Below, piece by piece: positions 17,457-27,025 of a stretch of 64,000 bases of DNA. The position numbers were made by a program, and so were the translations under genes. The DNA comes from Sphingomonas sp. NFR04 (GTDB taxonomy: Bacteria > Pseudomonadota > Alphaproteobacteria > Sphingomonadales > Sphingomonadaceae). A model generated the notes under the pieces. That model saw only the letters and a program-made list of their open reading frames with translations. It did no database searches and was not told the DNA's origin. The stretch is from the NCBI RefSeq assembly GCF_900114095.1, contig NZ_FORV01000002.1, positions 682,001 through 746,000 of the forward strand. Reading direction: 5' to 3'. Within the stretch, counting starts at the first letter, position 1. Each line of letters opens with the position of its first letter.

Positions 17457-19442
17457 TCACCAGTCGCGCACCAGCGCGGCCAGCGCCGGCACGTCGATCG
17501 GCGGCGAGCACAGGAAGCCCTGGAAATATTGGCAGCCCTCCTTGGCGAGCAGGTCCAGCGCCGCCTCGGTCTCCACACCTTCCGCCACCACGGACAGTCC
17601 CAGCGAGCGGGCCATGTCGATCACGCCACGCACCACGATCCGGTCGCGCGGCGATCCGGTGATCTCGTTGGACAGCTTCTTGTCGATCTTGAGATAGTCG
17701 AGCGGCAGCGCCTTCAGATAGGCGAGGCTCGAATAGCCGGTGCCGAAATCGTCGATCGCGACGCGGCACCCCGCCGTGCGCAGGCCGGAAAGCAGCGCCG
17801 CCGCCTCGCTCAGATCCGCCATGATCCCGCTTTCGGTGATCTCCAGCGTCAGCCGCTGGCGGGGGAAGCCGGTGGCATCCACCCAGCGCAGCAGGCTCTC
17901 GCCGAAGCCCGGCCGCCCGACATCGCCCGCCGTGACGTTGATCGACAGCCGGAGGCTGCTCAGCGAGCGCGGCCAGTGCGCGGCGATGGTCAGCGCCCGA
18001 CGCTGGACATGCTCGCTCAGCACCCCCACCAGTCCCGCGCGATCGGCAGCGGCGAACAGGGGCTCGGCCCCGATCTCGCCATGCTGGGGGTGCTGCCACC
18101 GCGCCAGTGCCTCCACGCCCATGATCTGCCCCGTCGCTACCTCGACCTGGGGCTGGAACAGCACGCCGATCTCGCCGCGCTCGATTCCGCGCCGCAAGTC
18201 CCCGATCAGGGATTCGATGGACGGACCGCTGCCCGGCCGGGCAGTGCCTTCGCCGAGCAGCGTCTCGCTGGCCCGCCGCAACAGGCTCGCCGCGCCGTCG
18301 CCGGCGACGCTCTCGGTCAACACCACCTTGGCGCCGAGATGGACGAGCTCGCCGGCCGCGACGAATGGCCGCGCCAGTGCTTCCTCGATCTTGCGCGCCG
18401 CGGTGCGAAGCGCCGGCGTGCCAGGGTCCACCGCCGCGGCGAGGAAATCCGATCCGCCGATCCGCGCCACGACCACGTCGGTTCCCAGCGTCTCGCGCGC
18501 CGCCTCGGCCACCCGCCGCGACACGCTGCGCAGCAACTCGTCCCCGGCCGGGCGGCCATAGGCGGTATTGATCGTGTCGAAACGGGTGAGGCCCACCAGC
18601 ACCAGACCGACCCGCTGCCCCTTCTCCATCGCCCGATCGATCCAGCGACGGGCGCTCGGCGCATCGCGCGCGCCGGTCAGCACGTCGCGCACCGCCGCGC
18701 CGGCGTCGGGGGTCATCCCGAGCGGCTCGACCAGCGCGTCGATCTGGCCGGTCTCCGCGTCGTACTGCAGATGCTGCACCACCCGGCCCTTGCCGGGCAG
18801 GTCGTGGGCGAAGGCGGTCGAGCCTGCCTCGCGCAGTCGCCGCAGCGCCGCCCAGGCGAGCCGACGGTCGGATAGCGCCAGCCGCCCGAACAGCGCGCGC
18901 GGCCCCGGCGCCTCGGGCAGGTCGAGCAATTGGGCGAGCGCGGGCGTCAACTCGATCGAGCCCGCGACCGGGTCGAATCGCCAGCCGAGCGGATTGGCAT
19001 TGCTCGTCCCCTGCCCCGCCCAGCCCGACAGCCGCTCGACATAGCGTTCGGCGAATCGGATCGCATGGGCGATCGCCGCGGAGGACATCGGGCTGCCGAG
19101 GAAATGCGTCGCGCCCGCATCGTAGAAGCGGCCCATATGCACGGTGTCGCTCTGCGAGACGAGGATCAGCAGCGCCGCGCCATAGGCCTTGATCGTCGGG
19201 CCGAGCAGCCGGGCGGCATCGAGCCCCTCGGTCATTGCCCCGCGCGCATCGATCACCGCGATCGAGGCGCCGCTGGCCAGGAAGCGCGTCTCCAGCCCCT
19301 CGCTGCGCCGCGCCGCCACCACCCGCCAGCCCCCGCCCGCGGCGGCGGCGGCGACTTCGTCGCGCTGGCGGAACGAGAGCACGAATACCGGCACCTCGGG
19401 GGCAGGCGCAGTGCCCTGGACGATCGTGAACCCTTCTTCCAT
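17457..19442 (-). CDS. Cyclic di-GMP phosphodiesterase with a degenerate GGDEF domain
   Basis: 661 residues without membrane segments. Residues about 15-135 look like a receiver-type fold lacking clear phospho-acceptor residues. A GGDEF-type domain (about 260-420) carries GGSDF (18444-18458) in place of GG(D/E)EF, so cyclase activity is unlikely. The EAL domain (about 425-655) keeps its catalytic residues: GVEALARWQHP, SINVTAG, LEITESG, AIDDFGTGYSSL, YLKIDKKL and VAEGVETE. This predicts cyclic di-GMP hydrolysis, perhaps tuned by the degenerate GGDEF domain. The ATG at 19442 is chosen because the family-like sequence begins soon after it. It is divergent from moaA. Confidence 0.9.
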   Translation of the reverse strand: MEEGFTIVQGTAPAPEVPVFVLSFRQRDEVAAAAAGGGWRVVAARRSEGLETRFLASGASIAVIDARGAMTEGLDAARLLGPTIKAYGAALLILVSQSDTVHMGRFYDAGATHFLGSPMSSAAIAHAIRFAERYVERLSGWAGQGTSNANPLGWRFDPVAGSIELTPALAQLLDLPEAPGPRALFGRLALSDRRLAWAALRRLREAGSTAFAHDLPGKGRVVQHLQYDAETGQIDALVEPLGMTPDAGAAVRDVLTGARDAPSARRWIDRAMEKGQRVGLVLVGLTRFDTINTAYGRPAGDELLRSVSRRVAEAARETLGTDVVVARIGGSDFLAAAVDPGTPALRTAARKIEEALARPFVAAGELVHLGAKVVLTESVAGDGAASLLRRASETLLGEGTARPGSGPSIESLIGDLRRGIERGEIGVLFQPQVEVATGQIMGVEALARWQHPQHGEIGAEPLFAAADRAGLVGVLSEHVQRRALTIAAHWPRSLSSLRLSINVTAGDVGRPGFGESLLRWVDATGFPRQRLTLEITESGIMADLSEAAALLSGLRTAGCRVAIDDFGTGYSSLAYLKALPLDYLKIDKKLSNEITGSPRDRIVVRGVIDMARSLGLSVVAEGVETEAALDLLAKEGCQYFQGFLCSPPIDVPALAALVRDW

Positions 19443-19523
19443 GGCACCCTCGATAGCGGCTCGCTGCGCGGTCCGCCATCCAAGCCTTGTGCAGGGCGGT
19501 TCAACGCCTTACCTCCACCGTCT

Positions 19524-20540
19524 ATGGCCAGCGCCCCCGCCCTTGCGACGCCGCCTACGCTGGTCGATCGCCACAACCGCGCGATCCGCTATCTGCGTAT
19601 TTCCGTCACCGATCGCTGCGATCTGCGCTGCCGATACTGCATGGCGGAGCACATGACCTTCCTGCCGCGCGAAGCAGTGCTCAGCCTGGAAGAACTGGCG
19701 GCGATCGCCGGCCGCTTCGTCGATCGCGGCGTCACCAAGATCCGGCTGACCGGCGGCGAGCCGCTCGTCCGCCGCAACATGATGACGCTGGTCGAGCAGC
19801 TCGGCGCCCGGATCGGCGACGGGCTGAAGGAGCTCACCCTCACCACCAACGCGACGCGGCTGGCGCAATATGCCGGCCAGCTCGCCGCCGCGGGCGTCCG
19901 CCGCCTCAATGTCAGCATGGACAGCCGCGATCCCGAGACCTTCCGCTACATCACCCGCCATGGCGACGTCGCGCAGGTGCTGGACGGCATCGCCGCGGCG
20001 CGAGACGCCGGGCTGCGGGTGAAGATCAACATGGTGGCGCTGCGCGGGCTCAACGAGGACGAGATCGCGCCGATGCTCGCCTGGGCCGCGGCGAACGGCA
20101 TGGACCTGTCGCTGATCGAGACGATGCCGATGGGCGTGATCGACGAGGACCGCGCCGATCGCTTCCTGCCGCTGCCCGAGGTGCTGACGCGGCTGAAGGG
20201 CGCGTTCGACCTGGTCGCCGATTCGTACGACAGCGGCGGCCCGGCGCGCTATTGGCGCGTGGAGGGTACGGACAGCCGGCTGGGGCTGATCTCGCCGCTC
20301 ACCAACAATTTCTGCGCAAGCTGCAACCGCGTTCGGCTTTCGACCGACGGGCGGCTGCACATGTGCCTTGGGCATGAGGATTCGGTGGACCTGAAGGCTG
20401 CGATTCGCGACGGTGGGCTGGAAGCGGTGGATGCGGCGATCGATCGTGCGCTCGCCGCCAAGCCCGAACGCCATGACTTCCGCATCGAGGCAGGCGCCGC
20501 GCCTGCGGTTTCGCGCCACATGAGCGTCACCGGCGGATGA
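19524..20540 (+). CDS. moaA: GTP 3',8-cyclase MoaA, molybdenum cofactor biosynthesis
   Basis: 338 residues of a radical SAM enzyme that, with MoaC, converts GTP to cyclic pyranopterin monophosphate. The first iron-sulphur cluster motif is CxxxCxxC (Cys32, Cys36, Cys39 in TDRCDLRCRYCM). The second cluster cysteines are in NNFCASCNRVRLSTDGRLHMC. The functional C-terminal Gly-Gly is present (VTGG). The LTGGEPL element is intact. The ATG at 19524 gives a normal N-terminus; the open frame extends much further upstream but only opposite the EAL gene. Its stop overlaps the nadK start by 4 bases (ATGA). Confidence 0.96.
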   Translation: MASAPALATPPTLVDRHNRAIRYLRISVTDRCDLRCRYCMAEHMTFLPREAVLSLEELAAIAGRFVDRGVTKIRLTGGEPLVRRNMMTLVEQLGARIGDGLKELTLTTNATRLAQYAGQLAAAGVRRLNVSMDSRDPETFRYITRHGDVAQVLDGIAAARDAGLRVKINMVALRGLNEDEIAPMLAWAAANGMDLSLIETMPMGVIDEDRADRFLPLPEVLTRLKGAFDLVADSYDSGGPARYWRVEGTDSRLGLISPLTNNFCASCNRVRLSTDGRLHMCLGHEDSVDLKAAIRDGGLEAVDAAIDRALAAKPERHDFRIEAGAAPAVSRHMSVTGG

Positions 20541-21313
20541 GCGTGGGGAAGCCGCGCGCATTGCTCGCCTCGCCCACCGCCCCGGCCCAGACCGCGGCGG
20601 AGGAATTGCGCCAGACCTATGACTGGGTGCCGATCGAGGAGGCTGAGGAGGTCGTAGCCCTTGGCGGCGACGGGTTCATGCTCCAGACGCTCCATGCGAT
20701 GCTGGAGCGTCGGCGGCTGATGCCCGTGTTCGGGATGAATCTCGGCACCGTCGGCTTCCTGATGAACGACTGGGGCCTGAACGGGCTCACCGAGCGGCTG
20801 GAGCGCGCCCGCCCCTTCCGCGTCGCCCCGCTGGCGATGACCGCGACGACGGTGGAGGGCGAAACCTGCGTGCTCCCTGCGATCAACGAAGCCTCGCTGC
20901 TCCGCGAGACGCGCCAGACCGCCAAGCTCGAAGTGACGATCAACGGCCGAATCGTGATCCCCGAGCTGGTGTGCGACGGTATCCTGGTCGCCACGCCTGC
21001 AGGTTCGACTGCCTACAATTTTTCCGCCCAAGGCCCGATCCTCCCGCTGGGCTCGGCGCTGCTCGCGCTCACCCCGATCAGCCCCTTCCGCCCCCGCCGC
21101 TGGCGCGGCGCGATCCTGCCGGAGAAGACCCGGATCGATATCCGCGTGCTGGAGGCGGACAAGCGCCCGGTGAGCGCCGTGGCCGATCAGCGCGAGATTC
21201 GGGAAGTTTGCAGCGTCCATGTCGAGATCGACCGCATGCGCGACCTCACGTTGCTGTTCGATCCGGAGCACGCGCTCGACGATCGAATAACGATGGAACA
21301 ATTTATTGCATAA
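20537..21313 (+). CDS. nadK: NAD kinase
   Basis: 258 residues, a compact alphaproteobacterial form of NAD kinase, which phosphorylates NAD to NADP. The nucleotide-binding GGDG motif is near residue 43 (VVALGGDGFML). The following family blocks are FGMNLGTVGFLMN, AINEASLLRETRQTAKLEV, CDGILVATPAGSTAYNFSA and GPILPLGSALLALTPISPF. The start overlaps the end of moaA by 4 bases, implying translational coupling. The tRNA-Asn gene follows 84 bases downstream. Confidence 0.95.
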   Translation: MSVGKPRALLASPTAPAQTAAEELRQTYDWVPIEEAEEVVALGGDGFMLQTLHAMLERRRLMPVFGMNLGTVGFLMNDWGLNGLTERLERARPFRVAPLAMTATTVEGETCVLPAINEASLLRETRQTAKLEVTINGRIVIPELVCDGILVATPAGSTAYNFSAQGPILPLGSALLALTPISPFRPRRWRGAILPEKTRIDIRVLEADKRPVSAVADQREIREVCSVHVEIDRMRDLTLLFDPEHALDDRITMEQFIA

Positions 21314-21319
21314 AACCCC

Positions 21320-21348
21320 TTGCGCCTTTCGAAAACCCGGTGCTAAAG
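21320..21348 (+). promoter_or_regulatory. Putative promoter of tRNA-Asn
   Basis: TTGCGC (21320-21325) and CTAAAG (21343-21348) are 17 bases apart and lie 50 bases before the tRNA. The same TTGCGC element is found upstream of tRNA-His in this window. This is a pattern match, not a mapped start. Confidence 0.4.
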
Positions 21349-21397
21349 GCGCGCCTCCCGACGCGGTGACCCACCGCCGAGGGGTTGACCAGAGTGG

Positions 21398-21472
21398 TCC
21401 CCGATAGCTCAGCGGTAGAGCATTCGACTGTTAATCGAATGGTCGTAGGTTCGAATCCTACTCGGGGAGCCA
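21398..21472 (+). tRNA. tRNA-Asn (anticodon GTT)
   Basis: A full cloverleaf of 75 bases with encoded CCA. The acceptor stem TCCCCGA pairs with TCGGGGA, and the discriminator is G. The anticodon stem TTCGA/TCGAA closes a CTGTTAA loop with GTT at 21430-21432. The T-loop is TTCGAAT. A small frame crossing it is not a gene. Confidence 0.97.
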
Positions 21473-21664
21473 TCTGCTGTTGTCGGGGCCGGTTACGACC
21501 GGTCCCCACATCCCCATCCCGCGACATGATGCACCGTCACGCCCTTCGGGTCCGGCACCTTGCGCCCGACGTCGAAAGCGAGCCGTGCTAACCTAAATCA
21601 TGCGCGTCGGGGATATTTCAAACGTTTGCTCGGTTTCCCCCGCACGATCTTGAAGGATGCGCGG

Positions 21665-22942
21665 ATGGCGACTGCAGCGGCACCAGGCCCTACCGCGCGG
21701 CGGGACGGCGACAGCAAGCGTGCGACGCGCGCGCTCCAGGCCCTCAACTTCTTCATGGCAGACATGCAGGCGGGAATCGGCCCGTTCCTCGGCGTCTTCC
21801 TCCAACAGCGCGGCTGGACCGCCGGGCCGATCGGCTCGGTAATGACGGCGGGCGGGATCGCCGGCATGGCGATGACGGCCCCGGCCGGCGCCTTTATCGA
21901 TCATACCGAGAAGAAGCGGCTGGTGGTGATCGTCACCGGCATCTGCACGGTGCTCGCCTCGTTCCTGATCCTGCTCTCGCAAGCCGGCTGGGTGGTTACG
22001 GTGAGCCAGGTCGCCACCGCCATCGCCGGTGCGGCGATCGGCCCGGCAGTGGCGGGCATGACCCTCGGCGTCGCGCGCCAGGCCGGCTTCAACGCGCAGA
22101 ACGGCCGCAACCAGGCGTGGAACCATGCCGGCAACATGGTCGGCGCAGGGCTTTCCGGCTGGCTCGGCTGGAAGTTCGGCATGCCGGCGATCTTCTACCT
22201 TGCCGCGGTGTTCGGCGTGCTCGCGATTCTCTCCGTGCTGATGATCCCGGAGCGCGCGATCGACCATGCCGCCGCACGCGGCCTCGAGGCGCGGGAAGAC
22301 GACGACGCGGCGCACGAGAGCCAGGCGGAAGGCTTCGCGGCCCTGTTCCAGACCAAGCCGCTCCTGATCCTCGCCGCCGCGCTCGCCTGCTTCCATCTCG
22401 GCAACGGGGCGATGCTGCCGCTCTACGGGCTCGCCGTGGTCGGCGCAGGCAAGGGCGACGCGGCGCTGTTCACCGCCACCACCGTGGTGGTGGCGCAGGC
22501 GGTGATGATCCTCGCCTCGCTGATCGCGATGCGGATGGCGGCGGGCCGCGGCTATTGGCTGGTGCTGCTGATCTCGTTCGCCGCGCTGCCGCTGCGTGGC
22601 CTGTTGGCGGGCAGCTTCATCGAGCATTGGGGCGTCTGGCCCGTCCAGGCGCTGGACGGCATCGGCGCGGGCCTGCAGAGCGTCGCCGTCCCCGGGCTGG
22701 TCGCCTGCATGCTGGACGGCACCGGCCGCGTGAATGTCGGCCAGGGCGCCGTGATGACGGTGCAGGGCATCGGCGCCTCGCTGAGCCCGGCGATCGGCGG
22801 CTGGCTGGCCCAGGCGATCGGCTATCGCGCCGCCTTCTACATCCTTGGCAGCTTCGCCCTGGTGAGCCTGGCGCTGTGGATCGGCTTCGCCGCGATCCTC
22901 CGCCCGGCCTGCGCCGGCGACAGGCTCCGACAGGACCGATGA
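21665..22942 (+). CDS. Major facilitator superfamily transporter
   Basis: 425 residues with about twelve hydrophobic helices and the MFS layout: helices 1-6, an acidic cytoplasmic loop near residues 200-220 (EAREDDDAAHESQAEG), then helices 7-12. The family-A-like loop between helices 2 and 3 reads GAFIDHTEKKRL. Substrate cannot be told from sequence. The ATG at 21665 is favoured; further upstream the frame is not hydrophobic and is short of homologous character. Its stop overlaps the ATG of the ArsB-like gene by 4 bases, so the two transporters are probably made together. Confidence 0.88.
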   Translation: MATAAAPGPTARRDGDSKRATRALQALNFFMADMQAGIGPFLGVFLQQRGWTAGPIGSVMTAGGIAGMAMTAPAGAFIDHTEKKRLVVIVTGICTVLASFLILLSQAGWVVTVSQVATAIAGAAIGPAVAGMTLGVARQAGFNAQNGRNQAWNHAGNMVGAGLSGWLGWKFGMPAIFYLAAVFGVLAILSVLMIPERAIDHAAARGLEAREDDDAAHESQAEGFAALFQTKPLLILAAALACFHLGNGAMLPLYGLAVVGAGKGDAALFTATTVVVAQAVMILASLIAMRMAAGRGYWLVLLISFAALPLRGLLAGSFIEHWGVWPVQALDGIGAGLQSVAVPGLVACMLDGTGRVNVGQGAVMTVQGIGASLSPAIGGWLAQAIGYRAAFYILGSFALVSLALWIGFAAILRPACAGDRLRQDR

Positions 22943-24189
22943 TCCCGGCGACGGTCGCCACGTGGGGCATCTGCGCCGCCGCGACGGCCGGGGTGATCGC
23001 GCGCCCGTTCCGCTGGCCGGAGGCGATCTGGGCCGTCGCCGGGGCGGCGCTGCTGCTGCTTCTCGGGCTGATGCCGCCCGGCGCGGCGTTGGGTGCGGTC
23101 GCCAAGGGAGCGGACGTCTATCTGTTCCTGATCGGCATGATGCTGCTGAGCGAGACCGCGCGCGAACAGGGGCTGTTCGACTGGGTCGCCGCGGCAGCCG
23201 CCGCCCGCGCCCGGGGATCGACCCTGCGCCTGTTCGGGCTGGTCTATGCGACCGGCATCGTCACTACCGCCTTCCTCTCGAACGATGCCACGGCGGTGGT
23301 GCTGACGCCCGCCGTCTATGCCGCGGCGCGCAAGGCGAAGGCCGATCCGTTGCCGATGCTGTTCGCCTGCGCGCTGATCGCAAACGCAGCGAGCTTCGTG
23401 CTGCCGATCTCCAACCCGGCCAATCTCGTGCTGTACGGGGGCAAGATGCCGCCGCTGGGGCAATGGTTCGGCTCCTTCGCCCTGCCCTCGCTCGCCGCCA
23501 TCGCCGTCACCTTCCTGGCCCTGCGCTGGGCAGAGCGCGCGCGGCTGGACGGCCCCTGCGCGACCGACATTGCGCGTACGCCCCTCTCGGGCGGCGGCAA
23601 GGCGGCACTTGCGGGCATTGCCGCGACGGCCCTGCTGCTGCTCGCAATGTCGGCGCTGGACCAGCCGCTGGGCCTGCCGACCTGCCTTGCCGGTCTGGCG
23701 ACGACGCTGCTGGTCTGCGGGCTGGCGCGGCGCTCCCCGATTGCCTTGGCGCGCGCGGTGTCGTGGAGCGTGTTGCCGCTGGTCGCCGGCCTGTTCGTGC
23801 TGGTGGAAGCGCTGGACCGGACCGGCGTGATCGCGCTCGTCGCGCAGGCGCTGCGCAGCGCTGCCGAGGATCCAGCCTCGGGCGCTGCGGCCGCGGGGAC
23901 CATCCTCGCCTTCGCCTCGAACCTGATGAACAACCTGCCTGCGGGCCTGATCGCCAGCGAGGCGGTGGCGCAGGCGCACCCGCCGCGGCTGATCGTCGAC
24001 GCGTTGCTGATCGGCGTGGACCTTGGTCCCAACCTGTCGATCACCGGCAGCCTGGCGACGATCCTGTGGCTGCAGGCGATCCGCCGCGAAGGCGTGGATG
24101 TCGGCTTCTGGCGGTTCCTGAAGGTGGGCGCGGTGACGATGATACCCGCGCTGGTTGCAGCGCTGGCCGCGCGCTTGCTAATCGGCTGA
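22939..24189 (+). CDS. ArsB/NhaD-like anion transporter (SLC13/ion transporter superfamily)
   Basis: 416 residues with about eleven membrane helices. The ion transporter superfamily pattern includes KGADVYLFLIGMMLLSE, TTAFLSNDATAVVLTPAV, PISNPANLVLYG, and near the end FASNLMNNLPAGLIA and GVDLGPNLSITGSLATILWL. The paired NDATAVVLTP and NNLPAG/GPN segments match ArsB-type arsenite permeases. I see no arsR or arsC nearby, so arsenite export is one option and another anion is another. It starts at ATG 22939, overlapping the MFS gene. Confidence 0.82.
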   Translation: MIPATVATWGICAAATAGVIARPFRWPEAIWAVAGAALLLLLGLMPPGAALGAVAKGADVYLFLIGMMLLSETAREQGLFDWVAAAAAARARGSTLRLFGLVYATGIVTTAFLSNDATAVVLTPAVYAAARKAKADPLPMLFACALIANAASFVLPISNPANLVLYGGKMPPLGQWFGSFALPSLAAIAVTFLALRWAERARLDGPCATDIARTPLSGGGKAALAGIAATALLLLAMSALDQPLGLPTCLAGLATTLLVCGLARRSPIALARAVSWSVLPLVAGLFVLVEALDRTGVIALVAQALRSAAEDPASGAAAAGTILAFASNLMNNLPAGLIASEAVAQAHPPRLIVDALLIGVDLGPNLSITGSLATILWLQAIRREGVDVGFWRFLKVGAVTMIPALVAALAARLLIG

Positions 24190-24283
24190 GCGGTTGGCTT
24201 TTTGGGGCGCGACTGGCGCATTCGCGTCGCCGGACCGAACCAACAAACCCGGCAGATTTATTGCTTTTGTAAGGGCTTGGGGA

Positions 24284-24360
24284 TGGTAGCGGAGGAGGGA
24301 CTTGAACCCCCGACACGCGGATTATGATTCCGCTGCTCTAACCAACTGAGCTACTCCGCC
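24284..24360 (-). tRNA. tRNA-Met (anticodon CAT)
   Basis: 77 bases including CCA. The acceptor GGCGGAG pairs with CTCCGCT through one G-U. The D-arm is GCTCAGTTGGTTAGAGC. The anticodon stem GCGGA/TCCGC closes ATCATAA, giving CAT. The pattern matches elongator Met tRNA; a lysidine-modified Ile(CAT) tRNA cannot be fully excluded by eye. An initiator tRNA is unlikely, since the three G-C pairs under the anticodon loop are missing. Confidence 0.93.
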
Positions 24361-24376
24361 CCGAAGCGAGAGCGGC

Positions 24377-24405
24377 CATCTATGTCGGTGCGAACGATCC
24401 GTCAA
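24377..24405 (-). promoter_or_regulatory. Putative promoter of tRNA-Met
   Basis: On the minus strand, TTGACG (24400-24405) and TAGATG (24377-24382) are separated by 17 bases and lie just upstream of the tRNA. The -35 box overlaps the last codons of the RNA ligase-like gene. Pattern match only. Confidence 0.4.
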
Positions 24406-24926
24406 GCGAACATATGACGAGAATGTAATTCCCATGGGCCGCCGCGATACCACCAGCTGGCAAGCCCCGATATTTCCACGGTTTTCGGCGAGAAATCCGC
24501 CTCCAGCGCACGCAGCAGCGCCTTGGCGAGCACCGGGCGCACCTTGTTCTGCACGGTCACGTGCGGCCGCCAGCGGCCGGCATCCTGCGGCGTGAGCATC
24601 CCGGCAAAGGCTTCCAGCAGCCCTCCCCGAATCATGTCCAGTTCAGGCGCCTCGATCCGATAGGCGACCCCCTGCCCCAGCGACATCAGCCCGCTCACCC
24701 GGGCGCGCGGCGCGCGCACGCCGCGGGTCTCCTGGGCAAGGCGATGCTTGAGTTCCTCCGCCACGGAAGTCGGGAGATGGTGGAACATCGTGAGGTGCGC
24801 ATCGAGCTGGTTCCGCTCGGGCGGAAAATGCGCCCGGCGCAGCGAATCGAACCAGGCCTGGTCCTGCCTGCCGAACAAGGCCGTGACGATCAGTGGCGCA
24901 GGCAGCGGGGCCGGAGCCCCGCTCAA
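24402..24926 (-). CDS. 2'-5' RNA ligase family protein (2H phosphoesterase fold)
   Basis: 174 residues with the two HxT motifs that define 2H phosphoesterases: HLTMFH near residue 42 and HVTVQN near residue 116. This superfamily includes ThpR-type 2'-5' RNA ligases/cyclic phosphodiesterases and YjcG-like proteins; which RNA or nucleotide is used here is unknown. The start is inferred as TTG at 24926: it overlaps the kup stop (TTGA) and has a GGTGGAG ribosome site. There is no ATG in the right place. The same frame continues far upstream but only as a shadow inside kup. Confidence 0.85.
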   Translation of the reverse strand: MSGAPAPLPAPLIVTALFGRQDQAWFDSLRRAHFPPERNQLDAHLTMFHHLPTSVAEELKHRLAQETRGVRAPRARVSGLMSLGQGVAYRIEAPELDMIRGGLLEAFAGMLTPQDAGRWRPHVTVQNKVRPVLAKALLRALEADFSPKTVEISGLASWWYRGGPWELHSRHMFA

Positions 24927-26965
24927 ATCTCCACCTGGCTGCCCAGCTCGACCACCCGGTTGGTGGGCAGGCGGAAGAATTCCATCGCGCTTTCGGCGTT
25001 GCGCAGCATCCAGGCGAACAGCTTCTCGCGCCAGATCATCATCCCCGGCCGCGACGACGGCAGCAGGGTCTGGCGGGCGAGGAAGAAGCTGGTCTCCATC
25101 ATCTTGAACTCGGCCCCACAGGCATCGACCGACTTGAGCGCCGCGGGCACGTCCGCCTCCTGCATGAAGCCATAGTAGAGGATCATGCGGTGGAAGCCCT
25201 TGCCGAGATCCTCCACCACCATGCGCTTCTCCTCCGGCACATAGGGCACGTCGCTGATCTTGACGGTCAGCAGGATCACACGGTCGTGCAGCACCTTGTT
25301 GTGCTTGAGGTTGTGCAGCAGCGCGTGGGGCACGCCATCGGGCGTCGAGGTCATGAACACCGCCGTGCCACGCACGCGGGTGGCGGCATTGGCGGCCGAC
25401 TCGATGAAGATCTGGATCGGCATCGCGCTCTCGCGCAGGCGGGCAATCATCAGCTTGCGGCCCTTGGCCCAGGTGGTGAGCAGGGTGAAGACGATGAAGC
25501 CCACCATCAGCGGGAACCAGCCGCCATCGGGCACCTTGGTGAGGTTGGCCGCGAAATAGGCGAAGTCGACGGTGAAGAAGATCGCGAGCAGCGGGATCGC
25601 ATAGCGCTTCTTCCAGTGCCACAGGTTGAACAGCACCACGGCGAGCAGGCAATTGTCGATCAGCATCGCGCCGGTGACGGCGATGCCATACGCCGCGGTG
25701 AGGTTCGACGAAGTCTGGAAGCTGAGCACCAGCAGGATCACCATGATCATCAGCGCCCAGTTGATGATCGGGATATAGATCTGCCCGGCGGTCGCCGCGC
25801 TGGTATGGTCGATGCGCAGCCGCGGCACGAATCCGAGCTGGATCGCCTGCTGGGTCACGGAGAAGGCGCCCGAGATCACTGCCTGCGACGCGATGATCGC
25901 GGCGGCAGTGGCGACGAAGACCAGCGGCAGCCGCAACGCTTCCGGGGCGAGCAGGTAGAAGGGGCTGCGCAGCGCTTCCGCGTCGCGGATCAGCAGGGCA
26001 CCCTGCCCCATATAGTTGATCATCAGCGCCGGCAGCACGAACCACAGCCAGGAGATGCGGATCGGATTGCGGCCGAAATGCCCCATATCGGCGTAGAGCG
26101 CCTCCGCGCCGGTCACCGCCAGCACGATCGAACCGAGTGCCAGGAAGGCACGCAGCGGATCGAGCATGAAGAAGTGGACGGCATGGTGCGGGGACAGCGC
26201 CTGCAGCACATAGGGCGTCTGGATGAGGCTGATCACGCCCAGCGTCGCGATGACGAGGAAGTAGAAGATCATCACCGGGCCGAAGAACGCGCCTACCCGC
26301 GCGGTGCCGGTCCGCTGGATCGAGAACAGCATGACGAGAATGACGACCGCGATCGGCACCACCAGCCGGTGGAAGCCCGGCGCGGCGACGGCAAGGCCTT
26401 CCACCGCCGACAGCACCGAAACCGCCGGCGTGATCATCGAATCGCCGTAGAACAGCGCGGTGGCGAACACCCCGAGCAGCACGATCCCCTGGGTCCAGCG
26501 GCGCTGGCCGCCGCGTCCCGAGATCAGCGCGAGCAGCGCCAGGCTGCCGCCCTCGCCCTTGTTGTCCGCGCGCATGATGATGGTGACGTATTTCAGCGTC
26601 ACGACGACCATCATCGACCAGAACATCAGGCTGATCGCACCCAGCACGTGCGGGGTATCGAGCGGCAGCTCGTGGTGCTCGTTCGCGAAGGTCTCGCGGA
26701 AGGCGTAGAGCGGGCTGGTGCCGATGTCGCCGAACACGATGCCGATGGCACCGAGCGCGAGTTTCCACGTCGGGTCCTGGCCGTGATGGCCATGACCGAC
26801 ATGCGGGTCCGAATCGGGGAGGAGCGCGGCAGCGTCTCCGGTCGCGGCGGTGTTCACCGCTGCGACTGACGCTGAGAGTAGCGAACCGACCTGGCCATAG
26901 AGACCTGTGTTCTCATCATCATCAGGATGCGGGCAGTTAGCATGTGCAACATGCCCTATCAACAA
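24923..26965 (-). CDS. kup: Potassium uptake protein Kup
   Basis: About 640-680 residues. Family blocks are [67 protein letters not shown] and a long cytoplasmic C-terminal tail. Twelve or so membrane helices cover residues about 70-500. It imports K+ with protons. The N-terminus is uncertain: the frame is open to a TTG at 26965, a GTG lies at 26857, and no ATG precedes the first helix. The His/Asp-rich stretch HPDDDENTG and GHGHHGQ precede that helix. Its stop overlaps the next gene. Confidence 0.93.
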   Translation of the reverse strand: MLIGHVAHANCPHPDDDENTGLYGQVGSLLSASVAAVNTAATGDAAALLPDSDPHVGHGHHGQDPTWKLALGAIGIVFGDIGTSPLYAFRETFANEHHELPLDTPHVLGAISLMFWSMMVVVTLKYVTIIMRADNKGEGGSLALLALISGRGGQRRWTQGIVLLGVFATALFYGDSMITPAVSVLSAVEGLAVAAPGFHRLVVPIAVVILVMLFSIQRTGTARVGAFFGPVMIFYFLVIATLGVISLIQTPYVLQALSPHHAVHFFMLDPLRAFLALGSIVLAVTGAEALYADMGHFGRNPIRISWLWFVLPALMINYMGQGALLIRDAEALRSPFYLLAPEALRLPLVFVATAAAIIASQAVISGAFSVTQQAIQLGFVPRLRIDHTSAATAGQIYIPIINWALMIMVILLVLSFQTSSNLTAAYGIAVTGAMLIDNCLLAVVLFNLWHWKKRYAIPLLAIFFTVDFAYFAANLTKVPDGGWFPLMVGFIVFTLLTTWAKGRKLMIARLRESAMPIQIFIESAANAATRVRGTAVFMTSTPDGVPHALLHNLKHNKVLHDRVILLTVKISDVPYVPEEKRMVVEDLGKGFHRMILYYGFMQEADVPAALKSVDACGAEFKMMETSFFLARQTLLPSSRPGMMIWREKLFAWMLRNAESAMEFFRLPTNRVVELGSQVEI

Positions 26966-27025
26966 GCGTGTCCAGGGCGGCTAGACGCACCAGCGCCGTG
27001 CCCGTTCCAACAAGGCGCAAGATAG

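Noticed and set aside
24284..24360. tRNA-Ile2 (CAT, lysidine-modified) instead of tRNA-Met
   Set aside because: The D-arm and anticodon stem fit elongator Met better, but the two are hard to separate by eye.
24402..26768. A 788-residue frame reading kup in another frame and continuing into the RNA ligase-like gene
   Set aside because: Only the last 174 residues look like a protein; the first part is out of frame within kup.
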